DNA of 64,000 nt from contig FN649729.1 in the NCBI GenBank assembly GCA_000310025.1, positions 4,919,039 to 4,983,038 of the forward strand, written 5' to 3'. A program made the position numbers and the translations under genes. Shown here in pieces: positions 44,026 through 56,106 of the stretch (within the stretch, counting starts at the first letter, position 1; every line of letters starts with the position of its first letter). The stretch comes from Ectocarpus siliculosus. Taxonomy: Eukaryota > Sar > Phaeophyceae > Ectocarpales > Ectocarpaceae. The notes under the pieces are model-generated. The model saw only the letters and a program-made list of their open reading frames with translations, was not told the origin of the DNA and searched no databases.

Positions 44026-46528
44026 CACAGGCGTGGACCGCCGCCGTCGTCGCAGACAACAGGGGGGGCTCCTCGCAGCAAGGATTTCGACCAGGCAATC
44101 CCGCGTCCCGCTCGCGCTCCGTACGCCCCGTGGGCCAGTTCGCGCACCGCGGCGACGGCGGTGGCGACCGCCCCCCCCCCAGCGGTCGGTGCGAAGCCGA
44201 GGCACTTTCAAGCGGACGGCGCTTCGAACAGTGCCCCCGCCGATGTCAACACCTCGTCGCCCTTCCTAAGGGGTCCATCTCTGTCGGAGGCGGCGCGGCC
44301 TGAGCAGCTATCCCGTCAGCCCGAGGCTTCGGCAGCGGCAGCGGCAGGTGGCGAGGCTGGGATTGAGACGGACGGAAAGGGCGTTGAGGGGGAGTTGCCG
44401 TCGCGTGTGGTGCTCTCGGCGGCGGTGCAACCCGTGGCGTGGACCAACTCTCCGTCTCACCCGCTGGGGATGAAGCCCGAGCCTGCGCCCCTGCCTCCGG
44501 CTTCGGAGATGCCTCGCCCGCCCCCGCAACATCAACAGCATTGGCAGCGGCAACAGCAGCGCGAGCAGCAGCAGCAACAGCGGCAACAACAGCACAACCA
44601 CCACCACTTCTTCCACCAACAGGAGCCACCCCCGCTGATGCCCATGACTGCCGGCCCGGTACCGCCGCAACACCAAGACGTGAACCACCACTACCCGCCG
44701 CTGTCGCTTCCTCCCCAGCCACCGCCGCATCACCACCGCCACCCCCCCCCGCCGCCGCCGCCGCAGCAGCACGAGGTCATGATGCCTCATTACATCCCTC
44801 CGTCGGAAGAGGCGTTTCCTCCTCCGCCACCGCCGCCTCCCTCGGCGCCGCACATGCAAATTTCCGCCCCCCCTCCCGCAGGAATCTACCCGCCGTCCCA
44901 CCCGGCGGCGGCACATCTTCCGGCGCTCCCCTCGCCCGGGGTTTCCCCACGCGGCGGCGGGATCGTCACGGGGGGGGGGGACCCCCACTTCCACCACGTT
45001 CGCGACGACAGCTACGACGGCTCTCCCGGCGGTAGCAGCAGCGGCGGCGGTGGCGGCGGCGGCATTGAGTTTTCGCCCGACGCGGCGGTGCTGGCGCCCC
45101 CGCAGGCGATGATTCTCCCGCCGCCGTACGAGCAGCAGCAGCAGCAGCAGCAGGGTCGATTCTCGCCCCCCCCGCTGAAGATGCAGGTGCTGCCCGTCGA
45201 AGATGTGGTCGGCGGCGGTGGCGGCGTTGTTACTCCGATGTACGGACAGCAGCAGCAGCAGCAGCCTGGGCATGGGCCGTCATCGACGGGGTACCTCCCC
45301 CCGGCCGGCGCGAACGTCGGCGGCGGCGGAAGCGACGGCGGGGAGGCGTTTGAGGCCCTCATGGCCGCCCTGCGGTGGCAGGTGGAGTACTACTTCTCGG
45401 CGGACAACCTGGTGACGGACGCGTACCTCAGGGGCCTCATGGACCCGGAAGGCTTCGTCGCCGTGTCGAAGGTGAGAGCAACGGAACCCCCCTGCCGCTG
45501 GAAGATTAAACGTCGTTTCCAAAGGGGTCGTTGGAACATGTGAGGGTTTTTTGTGTCGTGCGTGTGCGCGCAATTTGGCGAAGAACGCACGGGGCCTGTG
45601 GTCGGAAGTCATATTTTCCTGGTGTTTCAACCCTGTCTGCCGTTATCGTGCCTCGACACGAAAAATCTTATTGTGGTGGGTTTTGGGTTGACTCGCCACT
45701 GCTCCGGACCGGACCCCTCTTGGCGCACCACGCCCTTGCACAAATCGGATGGGCTTGCCGTCGTGACGGTTGGCAACGGCAAAATTACTTGCTCGCCGTT
45801 CGCTCTTGCTCATTCTGTACGACCTGACCTGGTCTTGGCCCGACCCCCTTCCCACGCCCCCCTCCTCAGATCATCGTCTTCAACCGCGTGCGGAGCATGA
45901 CGAGTGACTACTCACTGCTAATCGAAGCGATGAGGCGCTCTAGCGAGCTCGAGATCATGGAGCAGGTGCGTCGCGGTGCACTCGCCTTCAGACGGTTGTT
46001 GTCGTGAAAAAACGGGGAAAGGATTCTCCGAGCAGACTTGTAGCCGCCGTCCCGGACACGCCGCGTAAATAACGAAAGTTTTTTTTTCAGCTAAAATACT
46101 TGTACTTACGCTGTATCTTTATTTCTTCTTGGCGGCACAGCAGTAACCATGTGTTTTGGCATCAACATCAACATGGGCCAAACCAACACGCCTCTATAAA
46201 CTCAACCGGCTTTGGGTACTGTACGCATTGGGCACCCCATCTGATGCCCCTCATGATCCCTTGACTGGTTATTCGTTTGTCGCAGGATCACACAGGGGAG
46301 ACCCGTGTCAGGACCAGACACTCGCCTCTTCATTGGACACGGGAGCAACTACCGCCCACCAAGGTGCTCTTAACGATTCCGCAAGAACATCAAGGACTAG
46401 GAGGAGTGGATGAAGAGCCCTATGATGAAGAGCCGTATGAAGAGGAGGAGGAACAGGAGCACCACATTACATTCGGAAACGTGGAGGAAGTCATCGGTCA
46501 AAAAGAACCGGCGGAGAGACAAGAGTGA
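42739..46528 (+). CDS. La-related protein (LARP), low-complexity rich
   Basis: Predicted RNA-binding protein. The last three exons, all phase 0, are 45471 and upstream, 45870-45965 and 46286-46528 (TGA). The La motif spans the first junction: WQVEYYFSADNLVTDAYLRG, LMDPEGFVAVSK, then IIVFNRVRSMTSDYSLLIEA and SSELEIMEQ, with the aromatic and basic residues expected of LARP1/4-type La modules. The large exon before it has a poly-Ala run of about 17 (43315-43365), several poly-Gln, Pro/His and Gly runs. The last exon has an acidic Tyr-rich repeat (DEEPYDEEPYEEEEE). No RRM is seen after the La motif. Start uncertain: ATG 42739 gives about 1,023 aa, but a good acceptor at about 42882 (CTTCTCC tract, TTCCAG) suggests the true exon may begin at 42883 and be joined to exons upstream. 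Confidence 0.8.
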
Positions 46529-49500
46529 GAACGATTCTTGGGCGTGTGTAATTTGTTTTGCTGAGGAGGCTGGGTATTTAGAGAAGTGTACGGCGCCTTG
46601 GAGGCCTGCCGTGACATTTGAACGCGTGCTCGGGGGGCAAGAAGGGCGCGGGCACATGGGAAGACCGTGAGTGCCTTGGCTGCTGGTTGGTGCCTCTGCC
46701 GAATTCGTTGGGCGTTCTCGAGCTACTAATGCGATGGTGCAATAGAGCGCGCTATCGTAACCCCTTTCCTTCTGCAAAAAAAAAAAAAGTTGTGGAGGCT
46801 GCGGCAAAGTTGGTGGCTCGTGAGTGTTGCGGGGTAAACTGTGCGTGTTGAAAAGAGGCAGACCTTGTGTTGGCGTGACGCATGCGATAGATCAGGAGTA
46901 TCTGCCGACTCTTCATGCGATCGTGGCGTTTTGACGAGATGGAATCTGTTTTTCAAAGATCCTTCGGAACCGAGATCTGCGCAGAAAGGCTGTTGTCTCC
47001 GGCGTGAAGGGTTCCACGCACTGCTGTCTTGTGTCCAGGGTACTTGAACGGGATGGAAGACAGCAGTACTGGCCCGCTATGAAGAAGCGCCAACTTGTGT
47101 TGCTTGCCCGTGTTTTGCTCAGCACTTTGTGGTCCGGTTGTCATTCAAACGGATCGAAGGCCCGGGTTCCTAGCTGCTTGCCAATCGTCGAGCATAGCCC
47201 GCCGAATCGGATGTAGTGTAGGATCCACCGCTCACTGTGCTGTGCTTCTTGTCCTGTTTCTTATTTTTCGGGAAAGAATTGAGCTTGTTTTTTCTCGGGC
47301 AAATGTTTTCCGTAGTGACGGGCCGGTGCTGTAAGTCCCCATTCCCGCCCGGTGTTGATATTCATGTGTTTGTTGGCGCGCCGATCGATCACAGCGCGCG
47401 GTTTCCCGGAGCAGATCTACCCGCTTTCTTTGTTGGTTGGTTTTCCAGGCCGGGAGGGATGGGAGCTCGCATTTCGAGCGACTTGCGTCCGTGTGTGCGG
47501 GCACATTTATTTGTCGCGCTGCAGGTTTCAGCAGGCTGTATGCTACAGACTTCGCGAACAGAAAGCAAATAATATTATTGCAAGAGTGAACGAAGACTTT
47601 TCACTCGAATTAGAAAAAATGTTGGTGTAATCACTCGGTCGAGAAAGAAGCCGGGGTCGTACAAGAGAAATCCTGAGGTACTTGAAGAGGCATGCAAGCA
47701 GGGCCGGCTCGCGATTCAAGCAACGAGTGAAGGTGTGTGTGGCTTGAGGGGAAAGAAGGGCAGAAAGGGGGCCGACAGGCGAAGTTTCGGCCTAGCGGTT
47801 GTGACGTAGACCTTCCTCCCGGATGTTGGTGGTGGTTCGCTGCCAAGTTTTTTTTATTGTGTGCGGTAGCGACAACATACGCGTCTTGTGTTTCCCCCGT
47901 ACATGTTACCGTAGATTAAGGTCGCGCCGCGAGTGGGTTGTGACAAAGGGTGAACGGCGAAGTGTGTCGAGTCGTTCGGAGACGGTTATTTTATGGTACG
48001 GGTATCCTAGGGTTGGTGTTGTGGCGCAGGTGGACTATAGACAGTGGAATATGTGAGGACTCTTGTTGGTGAACCGAGACAAGAAGACGCCAGCTGAGCG
48101 GATGAATGACCCTCTGCCGTTAAAATTTTGTGATGAGAGGAGTTTGGCTCAGGAGATTCGAGACGGTTTTTCTACCAATCCGCTTTTGTCGGAAGTTGCA
48201 AGCAGTTGAGGATGAGCCCCCGAAACACGTCGTGCGACGGAGTGATCGTTGGACCAGTAAAACGAGCAGAACCACTGTACGCTGTGTATTATGCGTGTAG
48301 ACGGGCCTCTAAAGATGAAAGAGAAGTGGTGCTGAAGAGATTTGAGCGGCGGGCGGGGGGGGATTGGCCTGCCGCCGTGTTTTGCGCTCTCTCTTTGTCC
48401 GTACGTGGTTTCGTCACCAGCAGTTTTGATTTTTTGTTTTTTCTGTCGCTGTGACGAAGCTGTCGCAGGCAACTCATTGTATCTCGGTTCATGTTTTCTA
48501 AGTTTCAAAATTGCTCCCCCTGATGGGAGGCTCGTCCTGTGTTTTTACGCCTTCTTTCTCCGCGTTAGACTGTCGTGCGATGGGACGGAGCGGGGACAAT
48601 CAATCGTTCCTAGTTCGGAATTTTCGCTGTATCAAGGAAAAGATGCGAGAAGGTTGAGCGATCAATACACGTGCACACCGCTCTGGTTGAATGCCGTAGA
48701 TGGAAGGCGCGCACTGCAGACGTGCGCAAGCACGTGGTGGTGGTTTAGGTTTAACTAAAGATCTGCCGTGGGTGGTTCATGTATGTCCATCGTTGATTTA
48801 TATGTTTGATATGAAAAAAGCCATTCTGTTTGGTATTAGACACAGCTTAGTGGGAGAATGAGAGAGAGGACATGAGCCGCCCTGTAGACGAGGCAAAAAG
48901 CAAATGAGATTGAAAAATGAAGTGCTAGGGCCGCTACTCGTAGTGGTGTGGAGGGCGATATGGTAGCCGTAATTGGTCACTAACGCCATTGGTCGCCTTT
49001 CACGCCGGTAGTGCTGCAAACGGGTGTTGGGTAGTGTTTTGCAAGGACGAAAAGCGTTTGGCAGTGTGCGTGTCCCGCGATTGGTGTGGCTAGGGATTCT
49101 GGGGTGACTTTGTCCTGTGGAGCGATTCACCGACGGTTTTGTTTTCCTTTATTACTTTACTAATAAAGAAAAAGGTTCCTCTACTATCTTACTCAAGGGT
49201 GTATCTCCGGATTCCCAACTGCAGGTTTTTCTCTCTGCCCTTTGCTATGCAAAGGATATTTTTGTTGACATTCCTCCTTTCCAACCTAACGGTTAGGAAC
49301 GAAGTGACCACAGGAGGCAAGGCGGTTACGGTTTCGACGACTCGCGTGCCAGTACTGACTTTTTTCTAGCTGGCGCCCGATTAACGAACTTCATCGCATG
49401 CAAACACTTCGCGCAAGTCAAAGCATATCGAGCGGCGACGCGCGCTGACCTCTACTCCAGAATTTCCCCGTCACAAGCATACAAAACAAAGATACATACA

Positions 49501-49804
49501 GTAGCCCTGATCGAAACTGCGCGAAAAATCAAAGAGCGGTGAAGTGTCGAGTCTCGACGCTCAAGAAACATGGTACAATTGTACTGTATCTCTTTCCCTT
49601 TTGTTTGTGGTGGTGAAGCTTTTCCTTGTCGATCGTGCCGTGGGCGCGGACGGAAGGTACCGGCTTGCTTCGTCTTGTCCACGAGGGACACCGTAGAGAA
49701 GGTTGACCTGTGGATGGGTGGCGAGAAAACACTGGGAAAAAAAGAAATAACAAGGTGGTGCTGCTCGAGGCAGGTCAGTCATTGCGTCTCTCGTCGCCGA
49801 CAAC

Positions 49805-50152
49805 ATGATAAAGCCACGAATGATCGGCACCCGCACCATGTGTGACGATCGATACCCCACCCTGCGCGTTGAAATGGCATCCAGCAGAATTGCAAGCATT
49901 CTTTCCAACTCAAAACAAGAGACCACAGATGCGCACGTGCAAGAGCTACCGGAGTCGCCGCCGCCGGAACGACCACGACTGATCGGATTTTCACCGCAAG
50001 CCACCGCCGAACAAACAGCAGCTTCGTGCGAGCCAAGAACCGAACACGTGCAAGTGCTACCGAGCGTCGTCGGACAGAACGATACTTCAATGACTGGTAG
50101 GATTTTCACCGCAAGCCAAAACAAGGCTTCGTGCGAGCTAGCATATCAATAG
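49805..50152 (+). CDS. small ORF with an internal imperfect repeat (doubtful)
   Basis: ATG frame of 115 aa; HVQELPESP with IGFSPQAT and AASCE is followed by a second round, HVQVLPS with GRIFTASQ and ASCE. The repeat is also visible at DNA level (GATTTTCACCGCAAGCCA twice), so it may be a duplicated non-coding segment that happens to be open. Confidence 0.2.
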   Translation: MIKPRMIGTRTMCDDRYPTLRVEMASSRIASILSNSKQETTDAHVQELPESPPPERPRLIGFSPQATAEQTAASCEPRTEHVQVLPSVVGQNDTSMTGRIFTASQNKASCELAYQ

Positions 50153-50296
50153 CGGTGTCACGGGCTCCAGCTTCTCTACCCCAGGTTTCTTGCCTACCTG
50201 CCTTGCCTTTCCCCCCCCCATTCCCCAAAGCAAAGGCAGGCGGCCAGGTAGAACCAGCTATCATCGTAACCAATTAACGCCGTGCGAGCAAGAGCA

Positions 50297-50367
50297 AGTA
50301 CACAAGTACACAAGTACACAAGTACACAAGTACACAAGTACACAAGTACACAAGTACACAAGTACAC
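50297..50367 (+). repeat. 8-bp tandem repeat (AAGTACAC)n
   Basis: About nine perfect units. The period is not a multiple of three; not in a gene. Confidence 0.95.
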
Positions 50368-53300
50368 AGAGAGCCGTCTGCCTGCCGAGAAATCCAGCTA
50401 GATCTCGACAGCTGCTGCCAAGAAACCACCAGAGGTCCCGATTTCGACATCGATCTGCACAGAAATCAGAAATCAGAAATCAGAGATCGCCCTCTGATCT
50501 CGACGTCTGCCCAGAACAAATCAGAAATCAGTCTCCTCGATCTCTCGACACCTACAGTACCTGCCGAGAACCATAAACATAAATCTCTCGACGAAACACC
50601 GTACTCCGGTCTAGAACCTAGACCCCCCCCCTCTCGCCTTTTTGGTGTTGCCTTGTCGTCCGTTCTTGGAAACAAACGTGGTATCGTGGGGGCGGGTGGG
50701 CGGAAGAAGGTCTTGACTTGCTTGGTCTTCTTACCCACGAGCTTCGGACGACAAGGTGGTACACGAACGGCACGGCGCAACCTGCCTCAATGAGGGGCAG
50801 ACACAAGAACAGTGGGAGTGAGATTTTCGGCAGCTAATCGACGGGGTGTACTCTAGGCAAATTCCTTCTTAGGCGGGTACATACTGTGGATGAAGGTGGA
50901 ACCGACCCTCGTTGATTTGCAGATGCCCAAGATCAACCTCGCGTTTCACCTGTAGACCGGGGTATACCCTGCCACGGCTACTCGTCTCTACATCTTTACC
51001 CTGTTACTCGACATGTACCCTGCCTTGACCGGAATGGGACCGTGTCGTCGGCCATTGTATTCGCAGGTATACATATTTTTCCAATCAAAAGGGACACCTT
51101 TAGAATATGCCCAATGCCCAATATCCGGCAGGGTTTCTACCCCATTCACTGCAAAGACTTCAATACACATCCTTCGACTGTGGATGCATCTCCTTGGACT
51201 GTGGTTTGCCTCGAACGGGTAGAGTCAAGTGATGTGGATGTTAACTTTCAACCACTGGAGCCAACCGCGATGCTAGACACGCTGCATGGTTGAACGCCGC
51301 ATGGTTGACGCTCCGAAAGGATCAGAAGACGCCGCATGACGCACTTCGACAGGGTAGTGGATCTGGATGGATGGATGTGTGGTCTCGTGGCGGAGAGTGG
51401 GAGAGGAGAGAGATACCCTTACACGCCCCACGCCCATGTGCATCATCACGAGACAAACGAGTTCTAGACTACTGTAGACGTGCTATGGAGAGTGCTGCAT
51501 AGACCTACATAATCGGACAGAAAGACAGCGTGGCTGACGGTGGGATGTAGCACCGCAACAACAAACCTCACGCGAGGCAGCCAAGAATTGCAAGCTGCAT
51601 GCCTACCAAGTCGTACACCAGTACATTCTGGTGTAGTTCTACAGCAGTACGACAGACCATGCAACGTCCGGCAGGATTTCACCGCAACCCCAAGCTTTTT
51701 CGTTAGAGTCACAACTCCAGCACATCAATACTGCTGTATGTAGTACATCGGAACGGGGTTCGATGACCATCTCTACCGTTGCAGCACCCCAGGTTTTGCC
51801 CGTCGCAGGCAGGCCCTGGATACGACGGTAGGCCACCTTGAAAGTGCTACACGATGTGAACAAGAACAACCAATCAACCAACAGAGGCCAGTCTCTCAAG
51901 TGGGTAGCGAGCAGAAACATCCAGTCTACAGCAGCAGTAGTACCTCTGGTACAGCAACTGCTACTGTAATAATGTGTAGTCGGACGTTGTGTAGCTGATG
52001 GTGTTGATATCTATCCACGGTGCAGCAGCTACACCACCAGCGGAGACCCATTACATGAGATAGAAACGGTGGCTATAGTGTCTTGACAACACGCAGACTA
52101 CGGCTGGTAATTCGCGGAGTGGAAACTTGCATGATGGTGGACGGACCTGAGATCATGCTACTGCTGCAATCAGGTGGTGGGAGCACTGGTGGAGCAGCAA
52201 AACAAACGGAGATTGCGGAGATTTGCATTCCTCGCACGACCCCCCCTTTGTATACGTTGTGCGATATATCTACAATCGGGGTCTCTTTGCTTCATGCAGA
52301 GCTTGTTCCATGCCGCCCATCGGGTCGCTAGCTACGAGATCGGCCCTTACCTTCTTACATCATCGTCAAGGAACAGCGTGTCAACAGGCCACCACAGCTA
52401 GAGCAGCACCCCGGCCTTCGCTTGTCTTGTCTTTGGGCAGAGGATGACCGGCATGCAAACACAGAAATGGTTAGGGAGGAAAAGATGCGGCGGAATTAAT
52501 AATTTATGAACTTTTTTCAATTTGCCGTTGTCCCTGGGTCTCGCTGGCTCCACAAATTTTGTAGCAGCTCACGTCCGAGTCCTTGGTGTGTGATCTCCTT
52601 TCTATGAGCGCGGATGGATATGCAACACATACCTCCAAGGGAGGCTGACCTACTGTACATGCCTTGTCTCTGGTTGCGCCTCGATTTGGCACAGCAGAGC
52701 AGCAGCAGTTGCGGAAAGGCCGAGGATGCTGTGAGAAGACCACAAACAACTTTCGAAAAACACGGCAATCAGCTCCGGATCTACAGCTGTATCTACTGGG
52801 CTCCTCTGTAATCTTCCTCTTTTATGCATACGATAGCGCATCTTTTGCTCACGAATCTGCCTTCCCCTCTGGTACCGTCTGTCGTCAGCTGATAGTGGCT
52901 ACGGACCTGCAGACACTAGGCGTAATCTGCTGTTAGCTTCTACATACCAGCGGGCGCTTACCAAAGGGGAGGGGCGGACAAGAGAGGGCCAGGCTGTCCT
53001 CTGTCCTCTCTGTCCTCGCCGCGCTCTCTTGCGTGTGTGTGTGGTCGTTGCAACCAGCAGGGCTTGGAATGACTTGCTTGCCTTGATTGGTCCGAGGTCG
53101 CAAAAAAGAGAGTCGGGCAGCAAAGTAGAGCGTGGGGTTCGGCTGTGAGTGTCTGCCATGTTGGAAAGAGGTGGAGAGAGACATGAGGTCCCTACAGCAG
53201 TACACACACACGGCGAAGAGCATGTTCCATATGGCATATCTGGGATGACCGGACAACATGTATGTATGTATGGGTTAAACTTGATCCAACAACAGCAGTC

Positions 53301-54615
53301 ACACAAGGCTGGAGCTAGCCGTTTGTGTTTTTTTTAGGTCAACATTCATTTGCTTCTTGGCGCACCTTCCCGTTGTATCCACAGACGGCCACTACCTTTC
53401 GGCACCGACAACACGGCTGCACGGTAGAGAGAGGCAGAATCCTTCATCGCTACGCTAATCCGATCTACTGTACCTACCGATGCAGGGCTTCGCCCGCCGC
53501 CATCGCGGTGGTTCTTTGAGAGACAGCAGTCACTGCAGTCCATGAAAGAAAGCGTCTTTTTTGGCTCTCTTTTTTTGTGGTGGTTTGAAAATGAAATCCT
53601 GATTTGAACGGACGAGTCTCTCTCGCCCTTCGCCACCTAGAACGGGAAGTAAAAATAACGCACGGAGCGGCGATCGATATGCCCCTTTCTTCTCGCAGCC
53701 GCACTCTCAACGCCCGGTCCAGAGAGGATGAGAGAGCATTCTGAGAGCTCTGAGAGATGTGGTAGGGAGAAGCAAATCAGCACATGGCTACAACGGCTGT
53801 TCTCTATGTGCCATACAACAGCATGCATGGTAATCTTTCTCGCCTGACTGCGGCAGCTAGCTTCCTTCCGCCGTTGGAAACTACAGGTGCTCCGCCGAGG
53901 CTTGCATCTTCACCCCAGCCAGGATCGGGCTCTGGAACATGAGAGAGGACGTCCGTGTGGCGCTGCGATGGTTGGGTCTTGCGTGCAGCTCGATCTTGAG
54001 GGCGCGTGGTGGAGGACTGTTTTGGTGGTCTGGGTGAGGTGTGGTTGTGGGAGAGAGGGAAAGAACGGTGAGCTTGCTTGCTGGTGGTCTGGTGGATCAT
54101 AGTTTTTTTCACCGTCCGTTCCGTGCGAGAAGACGGTAAAATAGGTGCAGCCCACACCACCAGACCACCATCGCTTTGCACGGCGGGTCCGTGTTACGAA
54201 AAACAAATCCTGCGTCATGATGGAGTGTGCATCTGTTGCTAATTCGTCACTGGTTACTAGATAGAATCGACCGGTCGGTGTGCCCCTGCATGGCTACATC
54301 TAATTTTTGTTTTCACATACTACTGCTGTACTGTAGAATGCCATTTATATATAGCAAACCTTGAATACTAAGGTATCACCTGGTTTTTACCATCGACGCC
54401 CCCACCCCGACAAATTACGTGAATAACAATGCACATAGCGGACGAATTCGGTAACAACACAATTACTTACCCATACCACTCACCGCGTGCGATACTTTCA
54501 TCACAAAATATATATGTATATGCGTACTCCGGAGTATTTTGCGAAGCCCTACCCCATCGATTGATCAAAGTCTTCCTCTTCTCGTGTATGTTGCAGCCAC
54601 ACCATGCAGACTTGT

Positions 54616-54869
54616 AGTTAGCGCCCGCACTTACTTGAAGTCTTCAGAACCTGAGGAGGAGCTAAGAAATTCAGGATTTGAATGAAAGAAAACTCAACAA
54701 CTTGACCGCAAGAACAGACAGGTACTTCCGTCGAAAAGCCTACCAGTACTTGCTCTAAAACGCATAAATATTTAAGTTAGGTCGCTGTTGCGGTACCTCA
54801 TAGAGAAGGATACTCCCATTGTTTGAAACAAGTCTCGGCGAAACAGGCTCTTGAGTGCGGGCGCTAACT
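54616..54869. mobile_element. TIR element candidate, 254 bp
   Basis: Perfect 16-bp terminal inverted repeat AGTTAGCGCCCGCACT (54616-54631) and its complement (54854-54869). The inside is A/T-richer and non-coding. No clear target duplication. Size and structure fit a MITE. Confidence 0.7.
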
Positions 54870-55994
54870 GCGTTCGTCGCGTTTCAAAAGTGACCTTACG
54901 ACCAACTCCTTTGTTCCACAAAGTTGTATGCAAATGACTCACCGTGGACCCTGCCCTTGTTGGCATACGTCGACTACTCATGGCGGAATGAGCTTGCTTG
55001 TAGTCCTGTCTTCTCTCTGCTTTTCTCTCTCGAAATGGTGTGAGGAGGTAGATCGGGCCTTGGTTTGATTGGAGCTCAAACTATTGAACACTCGGTCTCA
55101 ATGCATTCGAATAGCACAACTATCATAGCTGCTTGTGATAGGAAGGAGAGGGGGGCAGGCGTACGTGTGATGTAGTGGGCAGCCTTCTCTCTCCCAGGTG
55201 GTTTTGAGTGATGATGGATGATTGGTAAATGATTGGTAGAGGTATCAGGCCTAGACCGCCTCATTGAAGAAACGTAACTGTTGTCTCTTCGTCGAAAGGT
55301 GTGGCTTGACCACCGATGCTTCGGCACCCTTCAGGACAGACGAAGGAGGATTCGGCCGCTCTGGACCCCCGTCCATGTATGCCCCTCATTTTCATGTGAC
55401 CCTTTTTTCGAGACCTGTACGGAATTTCGCGTACTCGGATTCGGCCACGGTACACCATCATCGTACAAACGTCTATTTGAATTGATAAAGGCGATGGTAA
55501 TATCCCAAAAGAGGGTTAATAAACGAAATGGATTGAGGCCCGGGGTGGGCCGCTTTTGTATATATATGCGTTGGTTGCCCCCCCCCCGCCCTATTGTGGG
55601 CTTCGGTCCCAGAGGTCACCCCTTGTAGGATGTCCACCGCACACTGTACAATAGATGGAACGCCCTACAATGTAGAGCACAATTTTCTTAATGAAGAATT
55701 CCTTGTGTGTAGCTTTTCAACTTGAAGTACCCAATATGCAGATTTTTACTCCCCAAGTGTATCACACACGAAGCGACGTATTCGCTGTGTGCGGCGCACC
55801 TTTTCCGTACAAGCGCGGAAAGACCAAAGCCCCTTGCAGTACATGAAGTATAGTCGTCATGCCACACGTGAAACATTTGGTCAGCCGGATGCCCAAATCA
55901 ACCCCCAAATCAACCCATGGCACATGTCTCGTTTGGCACAGCAAACGCAAGAATGTTTGCCAGCTTCTGGTGTGTCCGTCTGAAACGTAGCATG

Positions 55995-56106
55995 GGCCGG
56001 CGAAATAAACGGCATGTCGCTCCGTTCCGGCATTGTAGGGATGCGAGGTCAATCGTTTACCGACTGTACGGCCGGCGTTCACATGAGTACCCCCCCCCCC
56101 TCCCTC
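55995..56106 (-). mobile_element. fragment related to the left end of the G/C-capped element
   Basis: The reverse complement reads G-run, GTACTCAT, then ATTGACCTCGCATCCCTACA and GCCGG, as at 40686-40760. Homology stops after about 95 bp. Shows that the element family is wider than the three large copies. Confidence 0.6.

Noticed and set aside
43184-44098. long minus-strand open frames opposite the LARP exon
   Set aside because: Antisense shadows of CAG/GCN-rich coding sequence; peptides are Arg/Pro/Ser low complexity without domains.
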